The notes under the pieces: model-generated | The model's database searches: none | Told to the model about the DNA's origin: nothing | What the model saw: the letters and a program-made list of their open reading frames with translations, nothing else | DNA from: Methylobacterium goesingense | GTDB taxonomy: Bacteria; Pseudomonadota; Alphaproteobacteria; Rhizobiales; Beijerinckiaceae | DNA: 51,996 nt | NCBI RefSeq assembly: GCF_022179225.1 | Contig: NZ_BPQL01000053.1 | Span: 1 to 51,996 of the forward strand | Reading direction: 5' to 3' | Shown: piece after piece, positions 9,146 through 18,251 of the stretch | Position numbering within the stretch: position 1 is the first letter of the stretch | How the letters are laid out: every line of letters begins with the position of its first letter | Program-made: the position numbers and the translations under genes

Positions 9146-9301
9146 AGCGCTCCTCCGGCGCTTGCCGGGGGGACTTTACGGCCACGGTCACTGGTCCTGG
9201 GGCGGGAGCCGTCCTAAAGTAACCGCCGGGCCGGGCATCCGTCGCACGCGGGGCATCGGCTCGCCCATGATGGGCGTGAGCGAAGGGTCAGGCGGCGTGA
9301 C

Positions 9302-10708
9302 ATGGCGGCGATCTCTTTCTTCGGCGATCTGCTCCAAACGATCAGCGACCGGGGCCGGGATCTCATCGGCATTGGGCGAGGCGACCTTGCGGCCCGCGCC
9401 AACGCCCCGGAACTCGTCAAGCTCTGTGAGGATCTGATCTCGCGGAAGGGCGAGGCCTCCGGCGTCGCCCTGGCGCGGCTGATCCTGGAGCGCTACGCCA
9501 CCTTGTCGGCCCGCGAGCGCGTCGCCTTCCTGCGCCAGGTCGCCACCGAATTCACGGCCGACCATGCCGCCGTTGACGCGGCGATCGCCGCGTATCGCGC
9601 CGATCCGACCCGTGCCGCCCTCGGCGCTCTTCACGATGCGGCCGAGCCCCGCAGCCAGGAACTCATCCGCCGCCTGAACCTGGCCCGGGACGGCACCCGC
9701 GCCCTGGTGCGGATGCGCGAGGACCTGTTCGGCCTGCGCCGCGAACTTCGGCGCGAGGAGGCCGACCCAGATCTCGTCGATGCCGCCGACAGTCTCGACA
9801 GCGATTTCGAGCACCTGTTCGCCTCGTGGTTCAACCGGGGCTTCCTGGTCCTGCGCCACATCGACTGGACGACGCCCGCCCACATCCTGGAAAAAATCAT
9901 CCGCTACGAAGCGGTCCACGCGATCACGGGCTGGGACGATCTGCGCCGGCGCATCGAGCCGCCCGACCGGCGCTGCTTCGCCTTCTTCCATCCCGCCCTG
10001 GTGGACGAGCCCCTGATCTTCGTCGAGGTGGCGCTCACCGCCGGCATCAGTCCCGCCATCGCGCCGATCCTGGCGCACGAGCGCGATCTCCTGCCCCTGA
10101 AGGCCGCCACCACGGCGATCTTCTACTCGATCTCGAATTGCCAGAAGGGTCTGGCCGGGGTCACGTTCGGCAACTTCCTGATCAAGCAGGTGGTCGAGGA
10201 CCTCGCCCGGGAAATCCCGAGCCTGAAGACCTTCGTCACCCTCTCGCCGGTGCCCGGCTTCTCGGCTTGGCTCGACCGCGAGCGCCGCTCGGACGCGCCG
10301 CAGGGCCTGACCCGCGAGGACGTCGAGGCCCTGCGCCTCATCGACGAGCCGGACTGGCAGAACGACAGGACGAAGTGCGAGGCCGTGCGCAAGGCGATGA
10401 TCCCTGCGGCGGCGGCCTACTTCCTGCGCGCCAAGAACGAGCGCGGGCGCCCCCTCGACCCGGTGGCCCGCTTCCATCTCGGCAACGGCGCCCGGCTGGA
10501 GCGCCTGAACTTCCTCGGCGACGTCTCGGATAAGGGGCTCAGCCAGTCGCGCGGGCTGATGGTCAACTACCTCTACGACCTGTCGGCCATCGAGAAGAAC
10601 CACGAGACCTATGCCAATCTCGGCACCGTGGCGGCCTCCAGCGCGGTGAGCCGCGAACTTCGCACCAACCTGCCGCCGATGCGGGCGGTGGCGCTCGCCG
10701 AGGCCTGA
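9302..10708 (+). CDS. matA: Malonyl-CoA decarboxylase
   Basis: Converts malonyl-CoA to acetyl-CoA and CO2 in the cytosol. The 468-residue protein has the family layout: an all-helical N-terminal domain (about 1-170) and a GNAT-like catalytic domain. Recognisable segments include H-I-D-W-T-T-P-A-H-I-L-E-K-I-I, the catalytic-Ser region F-Y-S-I-S-N-C-Q-K-G-L-A-G-V-T-F-G and the late catalytic-His segment V-A-R-F-H-L-G-N-G-A-R-L-E-R-L-N. It lies upstream of matB on the same strand, 115 bases away, forming a malonate-use pair. No matC-type malonate carrier is adjacent. Confidence 0.96.
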   Translation: MAAISFFGDLLQTISDRGRDLIGIGRGDLAARANAPELVKLCEDLISRKGEASGVALARLILERYATLSARERVAFLRQVATEFTADHAAVDAAIAAYRADPTRAALGALHDAAEPRSQELIRRLNLARDGTRALVRMREDLFGLRRELRREEADPDLVDAADSLDSDFEHLFASWFNRGFLVLRHIDWTTPAHILEKIIRYEAVHAITGWDDLRRRIEPPDRRCFAFFHPALVDEPLIFVEVALTAGISPAIAPILAHERDLLPLKAATTAIFYSISNCQKGLAGVTFGNFLIKQVVEDLAREIPSLKTFVTLSPVPGFSAWLDRERRSDAPQGLTREDVEALRLIDEPDWQNDRTKCEAVRKAMIPAAAAYFLRAKNERGRPLDPVARFHLGNGARLERLNFLGDVSDKGLSQSRGLMVNYLYDLSAIEKNHETYANLGTVAASSAVSRELRTNLPPMRAVALAEA

Positions 10709-10823
10709 CCCCGGCGGCCGCCATCACCCCACCCCGACGTTCGGGGCCGCGACGCCTGCGGCTCAGATCTTCGCGATTTCGGCGTTTGCGATTTTGACGT
10801 TTCAGAGCGTATCGATCCCGACC

Positions 10824-12359
10824 ATGTCCAATCACCTCTTCGACCTCGTCCGCGCCAGCCTCCCGGCGGACCCCGCCGCCAAGGTGTTCCTCGAGACGGG
10901 CGAGGGCGCGCGCTATTCCTATGCCGACCTCATCGTGCGCTCGGGCGCCTACGCGGCCTGCCTGACGGCGGCGGGGGTGAAACCGGGGGACCGGGTGGCG
11001 GTGCAGGCCGAGAAGAGCCCGGAATTCCTGTTCCTGTATCTCGGCTCCGTGCGGGCCGGGGCGGTGTTCCTGCCCCTCAACACCGCCTACACCCCCACCG
11101 AGATCGCTTATTTCCTCGGCGACGCCGAGCCGGCCGTGTTCGTCTGCGATCCGGCGCGACGCGAGGCCCTCGCGCCGGTGGCACGGGATGCGGGCATGCC
11201 GGTGCTGCATACCCTGGACGCGAAGGGGCACGGCACCCTGGCGGAGGCCGCCGATGCCGAGACCGAGGCCTTCAGCGACGTGGCTCGCGGCCCGGACGAT
11301 CTGGCCGCCATCCTCTACACCTCGGGCACCACCGGGCGTTCGAAGGGCGCCATGCTGAGCCACGAGAACCTGGCCTCGAACGCCCGTACCCTGGCGGAGG
11401 CTTGGCGCTTTACCGCGGAGGACGTGCTGCTTCACGCCCTGCCGGTGTTCCACACCCATGGCCTGTTCGTGGCCACCAATACGGTCCTGGCGGCCGGCGC
11501 CAGCATGCTGTTCCTCGGACGCTTCGACCCGACCGGGGTGCTTGCCCTGCTGCCGCGCGCCACGGCGATGATGGGGGTTCCGACCTTCTACACCCGTCTC
11601 CTGAAGGAGGCCGGACTGACGCCGGAGGTCACCGCCGGCATCCGGCTGTTCGTCTCGGGGTCGGCGCCCCTGCTGGCCGAGACGCACCGCGACTGGGAGG
11701 CCCGTACCGGCCACGCCATCCTCGAGCGCTACGGCATGACCGAGACGAACATGAACACCTCGAACCCCTATGCGGGGGCGCGCGTGGCCGGCACGGTCGG
11801 CCCGGCCTTGCCGGGGGTCGCCGTGCGGGTGGTCGACCCGGAAACCGGCGCGGCGCTCCCCACCGATGCCGTCGGCATGATCGAGGTGAAGGGCCCCAAC
11901 GTCTTCCAGGGCTACTGGCGCATGCCGGAGAAGACGGCGGCCGAGTTCAAGGCGGACGGGTTCTTCGTCACCGGCGACCTCGGCAAGATCGATCCGGACG
12001 GCTACGTGCACATCGTCGGACGCGGCAAGGATCTCATCATCACGGGTGGCTACAACGTCTATCCGAAGGAGATCGAGAACGAGATCGACGCCCTGCCGGG
12101 CGTCGTCGAATCGGCGGTGATCGGCCTGCCTCACGCGGATTTCGGCGAGGGCGTCACGGCGGTGGTCGTCGGCCGCGCGGACGTGCCGGACGAGGCCACC
12201 ATCTTGCGCACCCTCGAGGGGCGTCTGGCCCGCTACAAATGTCCCAAGCGCGTGCTCTTCGTCGACGAGCTGCCGCGCAACACAATGGGCAAGGTGCAGA
12301 AGAACCTCCTGCGCGAGTCCCATGCGGGGCTCTACCGGCCGGCCGATCCGGCGCGGTGA
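10824..12359 (+). CDS. matB: Malonyl-CoA synthetase (AMP-forming)
   Basis: An acyl-adenylate-forming ligase that activates malonate with ATP and CoA. The 511-residue protein carries the P-loop-like motif T-S-G-T-T-G-R-S-K-G at 166-175, the A5 motif Y-G-M-T-E-T-N-M-N-T-S-N-P-Y, the A7/A8 hinge G-D-L-G-K-I-D-P-D-G-Y-V-H-I-V-G-R-G-K-D and the A10 lysine in N-T-M-G-K-V-Q-K. Y-G-M-T-E-T-N-M-N-T is characteristic of malonate-specific members. The ATG at 10824 (MSNHLFDLVRAS) is preferred over an upstream TTG. It is paired with malonyl-CoA decarboxylase, so malonate can be taken to acetyl-CoA. Confidence 0.96.
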   Translation: MSNHLFDLVRASLPADPAAKVFLETGEGARYSYADLIVRSGAYAACLTAAGVKPGDRVAVQAEKSPEFLFLYLGSVRAGAVFLPLNTAYTPTEIAYFLGDAEPAVFVCDPARREALAPVARDAGMPVLHTLDAKGHGTLAEAADAETEAFSDVARGPDDLAAILYTSGTTGRSKGAMLSHENLASNARTLAEAWRFTAEDVLLHALPVFHTHGLFVATNTVLAAGASMLFLGRFDPTGVLALLPRATAMMGVPTFYTRLLKEAGLTPEVTAGIRLFVSGSAPLLAETHRDWEARTGHAILERYGMTETNMNTSNPYAGARVAGTVGPALPGVAVRVVDPETGAALPTDAVGMIEVKGPNVFQGYWRMPEKTAAEFKADGFFVTGDLGKIDPDGYVHIVGRGKDLIITGGYNVYPKEIENEIDALPGVVESAVIGLPHADFGEGVTAVVVGRADVPDEATILRTLEGRLARYKCPKRVLFVDELPRNTMGKVQKNLLRESHAGLYRPADPAR

Positions 12360-12360
12360 C

Positions 12361-13308
12361 GTGATCGATCGCCGCGCCCTGCTCCGCGCGGCCGGCGCCG
12401 GTTTGGCGTTAAGCTCCGCCGGACTGGCGGAGCCGCTCGGAGCCATCGCGGCCGAGTCTCGCCTCCCGCTCTGGCCCGGCACGCCGCCGGGTGGCGGCGG
12501 TCCCGCCGGCCCCGAGGCCGTGAGCGAGAAGGGGGCGGCGAGCAACATCGCCGTGCCGGGGCTGGAAGTCTTCACCCCCGACGTTCCGAACGGCGCCGCG
12601 ATGCTGGTCGCGGGCGGCGGCGGATACCGGCGTATCCAAATGGAGAGCGAGGCGCGCCCGGCCGCGCGCTGGCTCGCCGCGCGCGGCATCACGGCGTTCG
12701 TGCTGGCCTATCGGCTGCCGGGGGAGGGCTGGGGTGACGGTCGCCGCGCACCACTGCAGGACGCGCAGCGCGCCCTGAGGCTGATCCGCGCGCGGGCGCA
12801 TTTGCACCGGATCGATCCCGCGCGGGTCGGTGTCCTCGGCTTCTCGGCGGGCGCGCACCTGCTCGGGCTCGCCGCGACCCGTTCCGCCTTCGCCTCCTAT
12901 CGCGCTGTCGATGCCGCCGACGGGCTTTCGGCGCGGCCCGACGATGCGGCTCTGATCTACCCCGTGATCACCCTGGAACCACCCTACGATCACACCATGA
13001 CCCGGCGCATGCTGGTCGGCGCCCGCCCCGACCCGGACCTGTCCGCCGCCTGGTCGGTCGAGACCCACGTGCGAGGTGGCTGTCCACCGACCTTCCTCGT
13101 GCAGGCCGAGGACGATCCGATCTCCAACCCCGTCAACACGCGCCTCATGGCGCAGGCCTGCCGCCACGCGGGCGTGCCGGTCGAGACCCACGTGCTCGCC
13201 TCAGGCGGCCACGGCTTCGGCATGGGCCGCCCCGGTACGCCGAGTGCGGCGTGGCCGGACTGGTACGCGGTCTGGCTGCGGGGCAGGGGAATGATTTCAG
13301 CGGATTAG
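12361..13308 (+). CDS. Exported alpha/beta hydrolase (esterase/lipase family)
   Basis: A 315-residue protein with an N-terminal twin-Arg type leader (D-R-R-A-L-L-R-A-A-G-A-G-L-A-L-S-S). The hydrolase core shows V-A-G-G-G-G-Y-R-R as the oxyanion segment, the nucleophile elbow G-F-S-A-G-A, an acid in E-D-D-P-I-S-N-P-V-N and His in A-S-G-G-H-G-F-G. This matches the acetyl-esterase/Aes branch. The GTG start at 12361 is one base after the matB stop, so it is probably co-transcribed with matAB. The substrate is unknown; a malonate-ester hydrolase role would be speculation from position alone. Confidence 0.87.
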   Translation: MIDRRALLRAAGAGLALSSAGLAEPLGAIAAESRLPLWPGTPPGGGGPAGPEAVSEKGAASNIAVPGLEVFTPDVPNGAAMLVAGGGGYRRIQMESEARPAARWLAARGITAFVLAYRLPGEGWGDGRRAPLQDAQRALRLIRARAHLHRIDPARVGVLGFSAGAHLLGLAATRSAFASYRAVDAADGLSARPDDAALIYPVITLEPPYDHTMTRRMLVGARPDPDLSAAWSVETHVRGGCPPTFLVQAEDDPISNPVNTRLMAQACRHAGVPVETHVLASGGHGFGMGRPGTPSAAWPDWYAVWLRGRGMISAD

Positions 13309-13372
13309 GCCGGCCCGGAAGCGGCACGACCGGCGGGGAAGCGTAGGGACGCCGATGGCGTGTCGAAGGTGC

Positions 13373-13397
13373 GGAACGGCCAAGCCTGGATCACGTT
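13373..13397 (+). promoter_or_regulatory. EcfG (general stress sigma) promoter upstream of yihY-like gene
   Basis: GGAAC at 13373-13377 and CGTT at 13394-13397 with a 16-base spacer match the alphaproteobacterial EcfG consensus (GGAAC-N16/17-CGTT) exactly. The start codon of the YihY/BrkB gene is 40 bases beyond the -10 element, so position and strand fit. Confidence 0.75.
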
Positions 13398-13436
13398 GAG
13401 GCATCGCGCCGCATCGGCGCGCGGTCCGGTCCATCG

Positions 13437-14594
13437 ATGTCTTCTTCTCCACGCCCGCCTTCTGCGCCCACCGGCGATGCCGCCCACTCGGTTCTCTGGA
13501 CACTTCTCCTCGGAACCGCCCTGATCGCCCTTGCGGCGGCGCCGAAGCGTGGCTCCCGGCCCGTGTCCGCCGCGTCGGACTGTGAGACGGCGGCCGGCGC
13601 GGGCGGTGCCCGCTCCCATACGGGGGGGGCGGCCGCCTATCTCGCCGCGACGCAGATCGCCCGTGGCCGGGCCGCGCACTCGCCCACCGACATCACGGCG
13701 GCGGGCTGGAAGGATATCCTCTACCGGGTCTACCTCGAGTTCAATCAGGACCGCGTGCTGTCGGTGGCGGCGGGCGTGACTTTCTACTCGCTGCTCTCGC
13801 TGTTTCCCGCCATCGCCGCTCTCGTCTCCTGCTACGGCCTCGTGGCCGACGTGAATTCCATCAACGAGCATCTGGCCAGCATGCGGGGTGTGCTGCCGTC
13901 GGGCGCCATCGAGATCATCGGCGACCAGGTCAAGCGCATCGCCGCCAAGGGCAACGGCACCCTCGGCCTGACCTTCTTCACCAGCCTGCTGCTCTCCCTG
14001 TGGAGTGCCAATGCCGCCATGAAGGCGATGTTCGATGCCCTGAACGTGGTCTACGAGGAGGAGGAGAAGCGCTCCTTCATCATGCTGAACCTGCGCTCGC
14101 TCACCTTTACCATCGGGGCGCTCGTCTTCACCATTCTGGCGCTCACCGGCATCGTGGTGCTGCCGGTGGTGTTCAAGTTCGTGGGCCTGAGCGACACCGC
14201 CTGGCTCGTCGCCCTGCTGCGCTGGCCGGCCCTCCTCGTCGTCCTGCTCGGAGGGCTGTCGCTGCTCTATCGCTACGGTCCGAGCCGCGAGCGTCCGCGT
14301 TGGCGCTGGGTCGGCGTCGGCGGCGCGGTGGCGGGCCTACTCTGGCTCGCGGCCTCGATCCTGTTCTCCTGGTACGTCTCCAGCTTCGGGAACTACAACG
14401 AGACCTACGGCTCGCTGGGAGCAGCTATCGGATTCATGACCTGGATCTGGATCTCCACAACGATCGTTCTGCTCGGCGGTGAGATTAACGCCGAGATGGA
14501 GCATCAGACCGCCCGGGACACCACGACCGGGCCCGAGATGCCCATGGGCGCGCGCCGCGCCCGCATGGCCGATACCCTCGGGGCGACGGCCTAA
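13437..14594 (+). CDS. YihY/virulence factor BrkB family membrane protein
   Basis: A 385-residue integral membrane protein. After about 90 variable residues, including one extra hydrophobic stretch (about 18-36), it has the family core. This comprises [49 protein letters not shown], and late helices ending [15 protein letters not shown]. Five or six helices are expected. The family has no settled function (once called RNase BN, now considered a transporter-like membrane protein). An EcfG promoter lies just upstream, suggesting general stress control. Confidence 0.93.
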   Translation: MSSSPRPPSAPTGDAAHSVLWTLLLGTALIALAAAPKRGSRPVSAASDCETAAGAGGARSHTGGAAAYLAATQIARGRAAHSPTDITAAGWKDILYRVYLEFNQDRVLSVAAGVTFYSLLSLFPAIAALVSCYGLVADVNSINEHLASMRGVLPSGAIEIIGDQVKRIAAKGNGTLGLTFFTSLLLSLWSANAAMKAMFDALNVVYEEEEKRSFIMLNLRSLTFTIGALVFTILALTGIVVLPVVFKFVGLSDTAWLVALLRWPALLVVLLGGLSLLYRYGPSRERPRWRWVGVGGAVAGLLWLAASILFSWYVSSFGNYNETYGSLGAAIGFMTWIWISTTIVLLGGEINAEMEHQTARDTTTGPEMPMGARRARMADTLGATA

Positions 14595-14610
14595 GGGGCG
14601 GGCTCCCCTT
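14593..14610 (+). terminator. Short hairpin after yihY-like gene
   Basis: AAGGGG (14593-14598) pairs with CCCCTT (14605-14610) around a six-base loop and is followed by only T-C, immediately past the yihY-like stop. It may be a weak terminator or attenuator before msrB. Confidence 0.35.
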
Positions 14611-14674
14611 TCGGCGGGTGGATGCCTATTTGGAAGACACGTTCCCGACCCTTCCACCCTTGCGAGCAGAGCCC

Positions 14675-15085
14675 ATGAGCACAGCCCCCACCGACACGAT
14701 CGAGGCCCGCACCGAGGCCGAGTGGCGCGCCATCCTGACGCCCGAGCAGTACCGGGTTCTGCGCGAACACGGCACCGAACGGGCCGGTACCAGCTGCCTG
14801 AACGCCGAGAAGCGACCCGGAACCTTCCACTGCGCCGGTTGTGACGCGCCGCTCTTCGCCACCGGCACTAAGTTCGAATCCGGCACCGGATGGCCGAGCT
14901 TCTTCGACCCGATCGACGGAGCCGTGGAGACGACGGTCGACCGCAGCCACTGGATGACCCGCACGGAAGTCCATTGCGCCCGATGCAAGGGCCACCTCGG
15001 GCACGTCTTCGACGACGGTCCGGCGCCGACCGGCCTGCGCTACTGCATGAACGGCATTTCCCTGCGCTTCGAGCCGCAGGGCTGA
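14675..15085 (+). CDS. msrB: Peptide-methionine (R)-S-oxide reductase MsrB
   Basis: Reduces methionine-R-sulfoxide in damaged proteins with thioredoxin. The 136-residue protein has the full MsrB core: [11 protein letters not shown] early, zinc-binding C-A-G-C and C-A-R-C pairs, [18 protein letters not shown] and the catalytic Cys in R-Y-C-M-N-G. The early T-S-C-L-N provides a possible resolving Cys. ATG 14675 is chosen because upstream in-frame codons have no family match. It lacks a signal peptide, so it is cytosolic. It follows the yihY-like gene by 80 bases and may share its stress promoter. Confidence 0.96.
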   Translation: MSTAPTDTIEARTEAEWRAILTPEQYRVLREHGTERAGTSCLNAEKRPGTFHCAGCDAPLFATGTKFESGTGWPSFFDPIDGAVETTVDRSHWMTRTEVHCARCKGHLGHVFDDGPAPTGLRYCMNGISLRFEPQG

Positions 15086-15414
15086 CCGGCCGGAACGACT
15101 GCAGGGGCTCACGGAACCCCGCGGACAACGGTGACGGGTGGGGACGGGCGAGGTGGTCCGGCCGCGAAGGTCTTGATTTCGCCGTCGTTTTGCTTAGTCC
15201 GGAAGGGAGAAATATTGTCCGGTTCGTCCCACAACCCGGGGATGATCCAAAGATATATCCCATGTCATGGTTTCGCGGCGCGGCCTGCCTCGTCCGGACC
15301 CTGATGCCATCTTGACCCGGACGGCCCGCCGCGCTTCAGGGAAGCCGGCGGGCCCGACGCCAGCGCCAGCCCGGACCTCCGCCCCCGGGCCGGCCGCTTC
15401 CGCGGAGTTTGCCG
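15086..15414. other. Intergenic region, no gene seen
   Basis: About 330 bases between msrB and the CYTH-like gene. A less GC-rich stretch at about 15170-15270 (ATATT, AGATATAT) could be a promoter region, but no element is clear enough to name. Overlapping open frames look like shadows of msrB. Confidence 0.4.
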
Positions 15415-16398
15415 ATGAGCCTCGTACGCCGCTTTCTCGTGGCCCCCGCCCTGGTCCGCCTCATCCGGAAGGAGCGCGGCGCTGCTCGGATCAGCGAAGG
15501 CTACTTCGCGCCCCAGGCCGGGCGCGTCTCCTATGTGCGGGTCGACGGCCAGACCTGCCATCTCGTCCTCGTCACCTCGGCCCCGGACGGCACCACGAGC
15601 GAAGAGCGGACCGATGTGCCGCGCGCCCATGGCGACGCGCTCATGGACGTCTGCTCGGGCAAGGCCGCCTATGACCGCACCGGCATCGCCCTCGGCGGCG
15701 GCCGGGAAGCGCTGGTCGACCGCTATAGCGTGCCCGGCGAACTCGATCTCCTCAGCGTCTCCTTCGACGGGCCGGACGAGGCCGGTGGCTTCGCGGTGCC
15801 CGCTTGGTTCGGCCCCGAGGTCTCCGGGGATGCCGCCTACGATCGCCACGCCATCGCCCTGCAGGGCCCGCCGCAGCCCGGGGAGATCGCCCTCAGCAAC
15901 GCCGCCCTTGATGCGGTCCTCGATCTCGTGGAGCCGCGCTTCGGCTTCGGCCGCTTCGGCGGATCGGCGCGCACCGGCGACGGCGACGGTATGATGAAGG
16001 CCCTGCGCCGCGTGGCTGGCGGCGCCACCGTCGCCGCCCCGGTGGCGGCTGCCGGGGCGGTCTCGGCCGCCGAGGAGCCCGCCTTCAGCGAGCCGGCACC
16101 CGTGGAGCCGACCCATGCCGAGCCGGCTCACGTGGAAGCGCCGCACGAGGAGCCGGCCCATGTCGAGGCCGCTTCGGTGGCGGAGGCGCAGCCCGAGGCC
16201 CCTCACGAGCCTGCGCCTGCGCCTGAACCGGCGCACGAGTCCCCGCAGAACATCGACTCGCGGATCGACGACGTCATCGAGAGCCTGTCGCAGGCGCTGG
16301 GCAATCCCCAGCCTCACGGTACGACCCGGGGCGAGGACGATATCGCCGCCGAGTTCGAGCGCTGGACCGTTCGTCCCCGCCGCACCCAGCAGACCTGA
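15415..16398 (+). CDS. CYTH-like domain protein with a His/Pro/Glu-rich tail
   Basis: A 327-residue protein. Residues 1-150 read S-L-V-R-R-F-L-V-A, then I-S-E-G-Y-F, then V-S-Y-V-R-V-D, resembling the start of CYTH/triphosphate-tunnel proteins (E-x-E-x-K start, then strand pairs). However, the first-strand E-x-E-x-K is degenerate, so a catalytic triphosphatase role is doubtful. Residues about 220-280 are a low-complexity linker with repeated E-P-x-H-x-E units. The C-terminal 45 residues form an acidic helix (I-D-D-V-I-E-S-L-S-Q-A-L-G) ending in R-R. GGAG lies eight bases before ATG 15415. The CYTH relation is inference; the function is unknown. Confidence 0.7.
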   Translation: MSLVRRFLVAPALVRLIRKERGAARISEGYFAPQAGRVSYVRVDGQTCHLVLVTSAPDGTTSEERTDVPRAHGDALMDVCSGKAAYDRTGIALGGGREALVDRYSVPGELDLLSVSFDGPDEAGGFAVPAWFGPEVSGDAAYDRHAIALQGPPQPGEIALSNAALDAVLDLVEPRFGFGRFGGSARTGDGDGMMKALRRVAGGATVAAPVAAAGAVSAAEEPAFSEPAPVEPTHAEPAHVEAPHEEPAHVEAASVAEAQPEAPHEPAPAPEPAHESPQNIDSRIDDVIESLSQALGNPQPHGTTRGEDDIAAEFERWTVRPRRTQQT

Positions 16399-16832
16399 GT
16401 CCACAGGCCCGACCGGCGCTGCGGCGTTGGCTCGGGTCGCATTCGATACCTGTGCATCGCGCGGTGCGCGGGAGGGCGCAAATCGCCTTCAGGCTCGAAC
16501 GGGGGTTGGGTCGGCCCCGATTTGCCGGCCGCCCCTGGCAACCGGTATCGCCGGAAGTATCGGATGCGGCCCGAAAGACCTGGGCGCTGGGCATGGATGC
16601 CTGCTGAGCGTGGCTACCATCTCGCTTCGATCTACCGCCAGCGCCCGCACGACCGCACGCGAATCCCAACCCCGAAGACCGAGGCGCCGCACAACCGGTT
16701 TCGGCGTCGACCGCGTGGTACGCCTTTCGGTTTGTCACTGGGAGCCGGCCGCCCCGATTGAGCGCTCCGAATAAACTGGCTAGCGTCGGGATTAACAATC
16801 AGCGGCTTGCGCTGAGAGCGGCGGGAGGAATC
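16399..16832. other. Intergenic region upstream of dctA
   Basis: About 430 bases. The segment 16611-16626 starts TGGC and has GG and GC ten bases apart, as in sigma-54 promoters, but only about nine of twelve consensus bases fit. dctA genes in rhizobia are sigma-54 dependent, which is why it is noted at low confidence. No gene is seen. Confidence 0.3.
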
Positions 16833-18239
16833 ATGGCCCAGGCCATCACACAAGGTACGGTTGAGGCTGGCGCCGGCCGAACCACCAAGGAGCCCTGGTA
16901 CAAGGTGCTCTACATCCAAGTGCTGATCGCCATCGCACTCGGCATTCTCCTGGGCTACCTGAATCCCGAATGGGGCAAGTCGGTCAAGTGGCTGGGCGAT
17001 GCCTTCATTGCGCTGATCAAGATGATGATCGCGCCGATCATCTTCTGTACCATCGTGCACGGCATCGCCTCCATCGGTGACCTGAAGAAGGTCGGCCGCG
17101 TCGGCTTGAAGGCACTCATCTACTTCGAGGTCGTTTCCACCATCGCGCTTCTCATCGGCGTGCTGGTCGGCGAGATCGTCAAGCCGGGCGCGGGCTTCAA
17201 CGCCGACGTGACCAAGCTCGACGGCAAGTCGGTCGAGAAATACGCCAAGATGGCCGCCGACGATTCGGTGACCGGGCACATCATGGCGCTGATCCCGAAG
17301 AGCTTCTTCGATGCCTTCGCCACCGGCGATCTGCTGCAGGTGCTGCTGATCTCGATCCTCACCGGCGTCGTCGTCACCGGCATGGGCCAGCGCGGCGAGG
17401 CCATCACCCACGCCATCGACACGATGGGGCAGATCTTCTTCCGCATCATCGGTCTCGTGGTGAAGCTCGCGCCCATCGGTGCCTTCGGCGCCATGGCCTT
17501 CACGATCGGCCAGTACGGCATCGGCAAGGTCGTCGACCTCGCCTGGCTCGTTGGCACCTTCTACGTCACCGCGTTCCTGTTCGTGGTCCTGGTGCTGGGC
17601 GGCATCGCCCGGGTGGCCGGTTTCTCGATCTTCAAGTTCCTCGCCTACATCAAGGACGAGCTCCTCATCGTGCTCGGCACCTCGTCCTCCGAGACGGTGC
17701 TGCCGCACATGATGACCAAGATGCGCCGCCTCGGCGCCTCGGACTCGGTGGTCGGCCTCGTGATCCCAACGGGCTATTCGTTCAACCTCGACGGCACCAA
17801 CATCTACATGACCCTGGCCTCGCTGTTCCTGGCTCAGGCCGTGGGGGCGGACCTTTCGTTCGGCCAGTACGCCACGATCATCCTGGTGGCGATGCTGACC
17901 TCGAAGGGCGCCTCCGGCGTCACCGGCGCCGGCTTCATCACGCTGGCGGCTACGCTCAGCGCGATCCCCAACAACCCCGTGCCGGTGGCGGCCATGACCC
18001 TGATCCTCGGTGTCGACAAGTTCATGTCGGAGTGCCGGGCCATTACCAACCTCATCGGCAACGGCGTGGCCACCGTGGTGGTCAGCCGCTGGGAGGGCGA
18101 ACTCGATCAGGAGAAACTGAACCAGGTGATGGCGCACCCGATCTCGATCGGCACCGACATCTCCGACCACGCGCCGAACATGGACCCGGTGACCACGCCC
18201 GCCGCCGCCGCGGCGCCGATTCCGGCTCCGGCTCGCTGA
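16833..18239 (+). CDS. dctA: C4-dicarboxylate/cation symporter DctA (DAACS family)
   Basis: Inner-membrane symporter for succinate, fumarate and malate. The 468-residue protein begins with the DctA pattern [16 protein letters not shown], then [14 protein letters not shown]. It carries the substrate signature [10 protein letters not shown] (hairpin 1), the Na+/substrate motif [10 protein letters not shown] and [20 protein letters not shown] at 16823-16830 sits just before ATG 16833 and fixes the start. It is followed after 12 bases by a ROK kinase gene lacking a standard start, suggesting linked expression. Confidence 0.96.
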   Translation: MAQAITQGTVEAGAGRTTKEPWYKVLYIQVLIAIALGILLGYLNPEWGKSVKWLGDAFIALIKMMIAPIIFCTIVHGIASIGDLKKVGRVGLKALIYFEVVSTIALLIGVLVGEIVKPGAGFNADVTKLDGKSVEKYAKMAADDSVTGHIMALIPKSFFDAFATGDLLQVLLISILTGVVVTGMGQRGEAITHAIDTMGQIFFRIIGLVVKLAPIGAFGAMAFTIGQYGIGKVVDLAWLVGTFYVTAFLFVVLVLGGIARVAGFSIFKFLAYIKDELLIVLGTSSSETVLPHMMTKMRRLGASDSVVGLVIPTGYSFNLDGTNIYMTLASLFLAQAVGADLSFGQYATIILVAMLTSKGASGVTGAGFITLAATLSAIPNNPVPVAAMTLILGVDKFMSECRAITNLIGNGVATVVVSRWEGELDQEKLNQVMAHPISIGTDISDHAPNMDPVTTPAAAAAPIPAPAR

Positions 18240-18251
18240 CGGTACCCGGAC

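Noticed and set aside
14870..14890. tRNA T-arm-like AGTTCGAATCC
   Set aside because: It sits inside msrB coding sequence and lacks the rest of a tRNA cloverleaf.
16611..16626. Sigma-54 promoter upstream of dctA
   Set aside because: The GG/GC spacing is right, but several other consensus bases differ; it is only mentioned within the intergenic entry.
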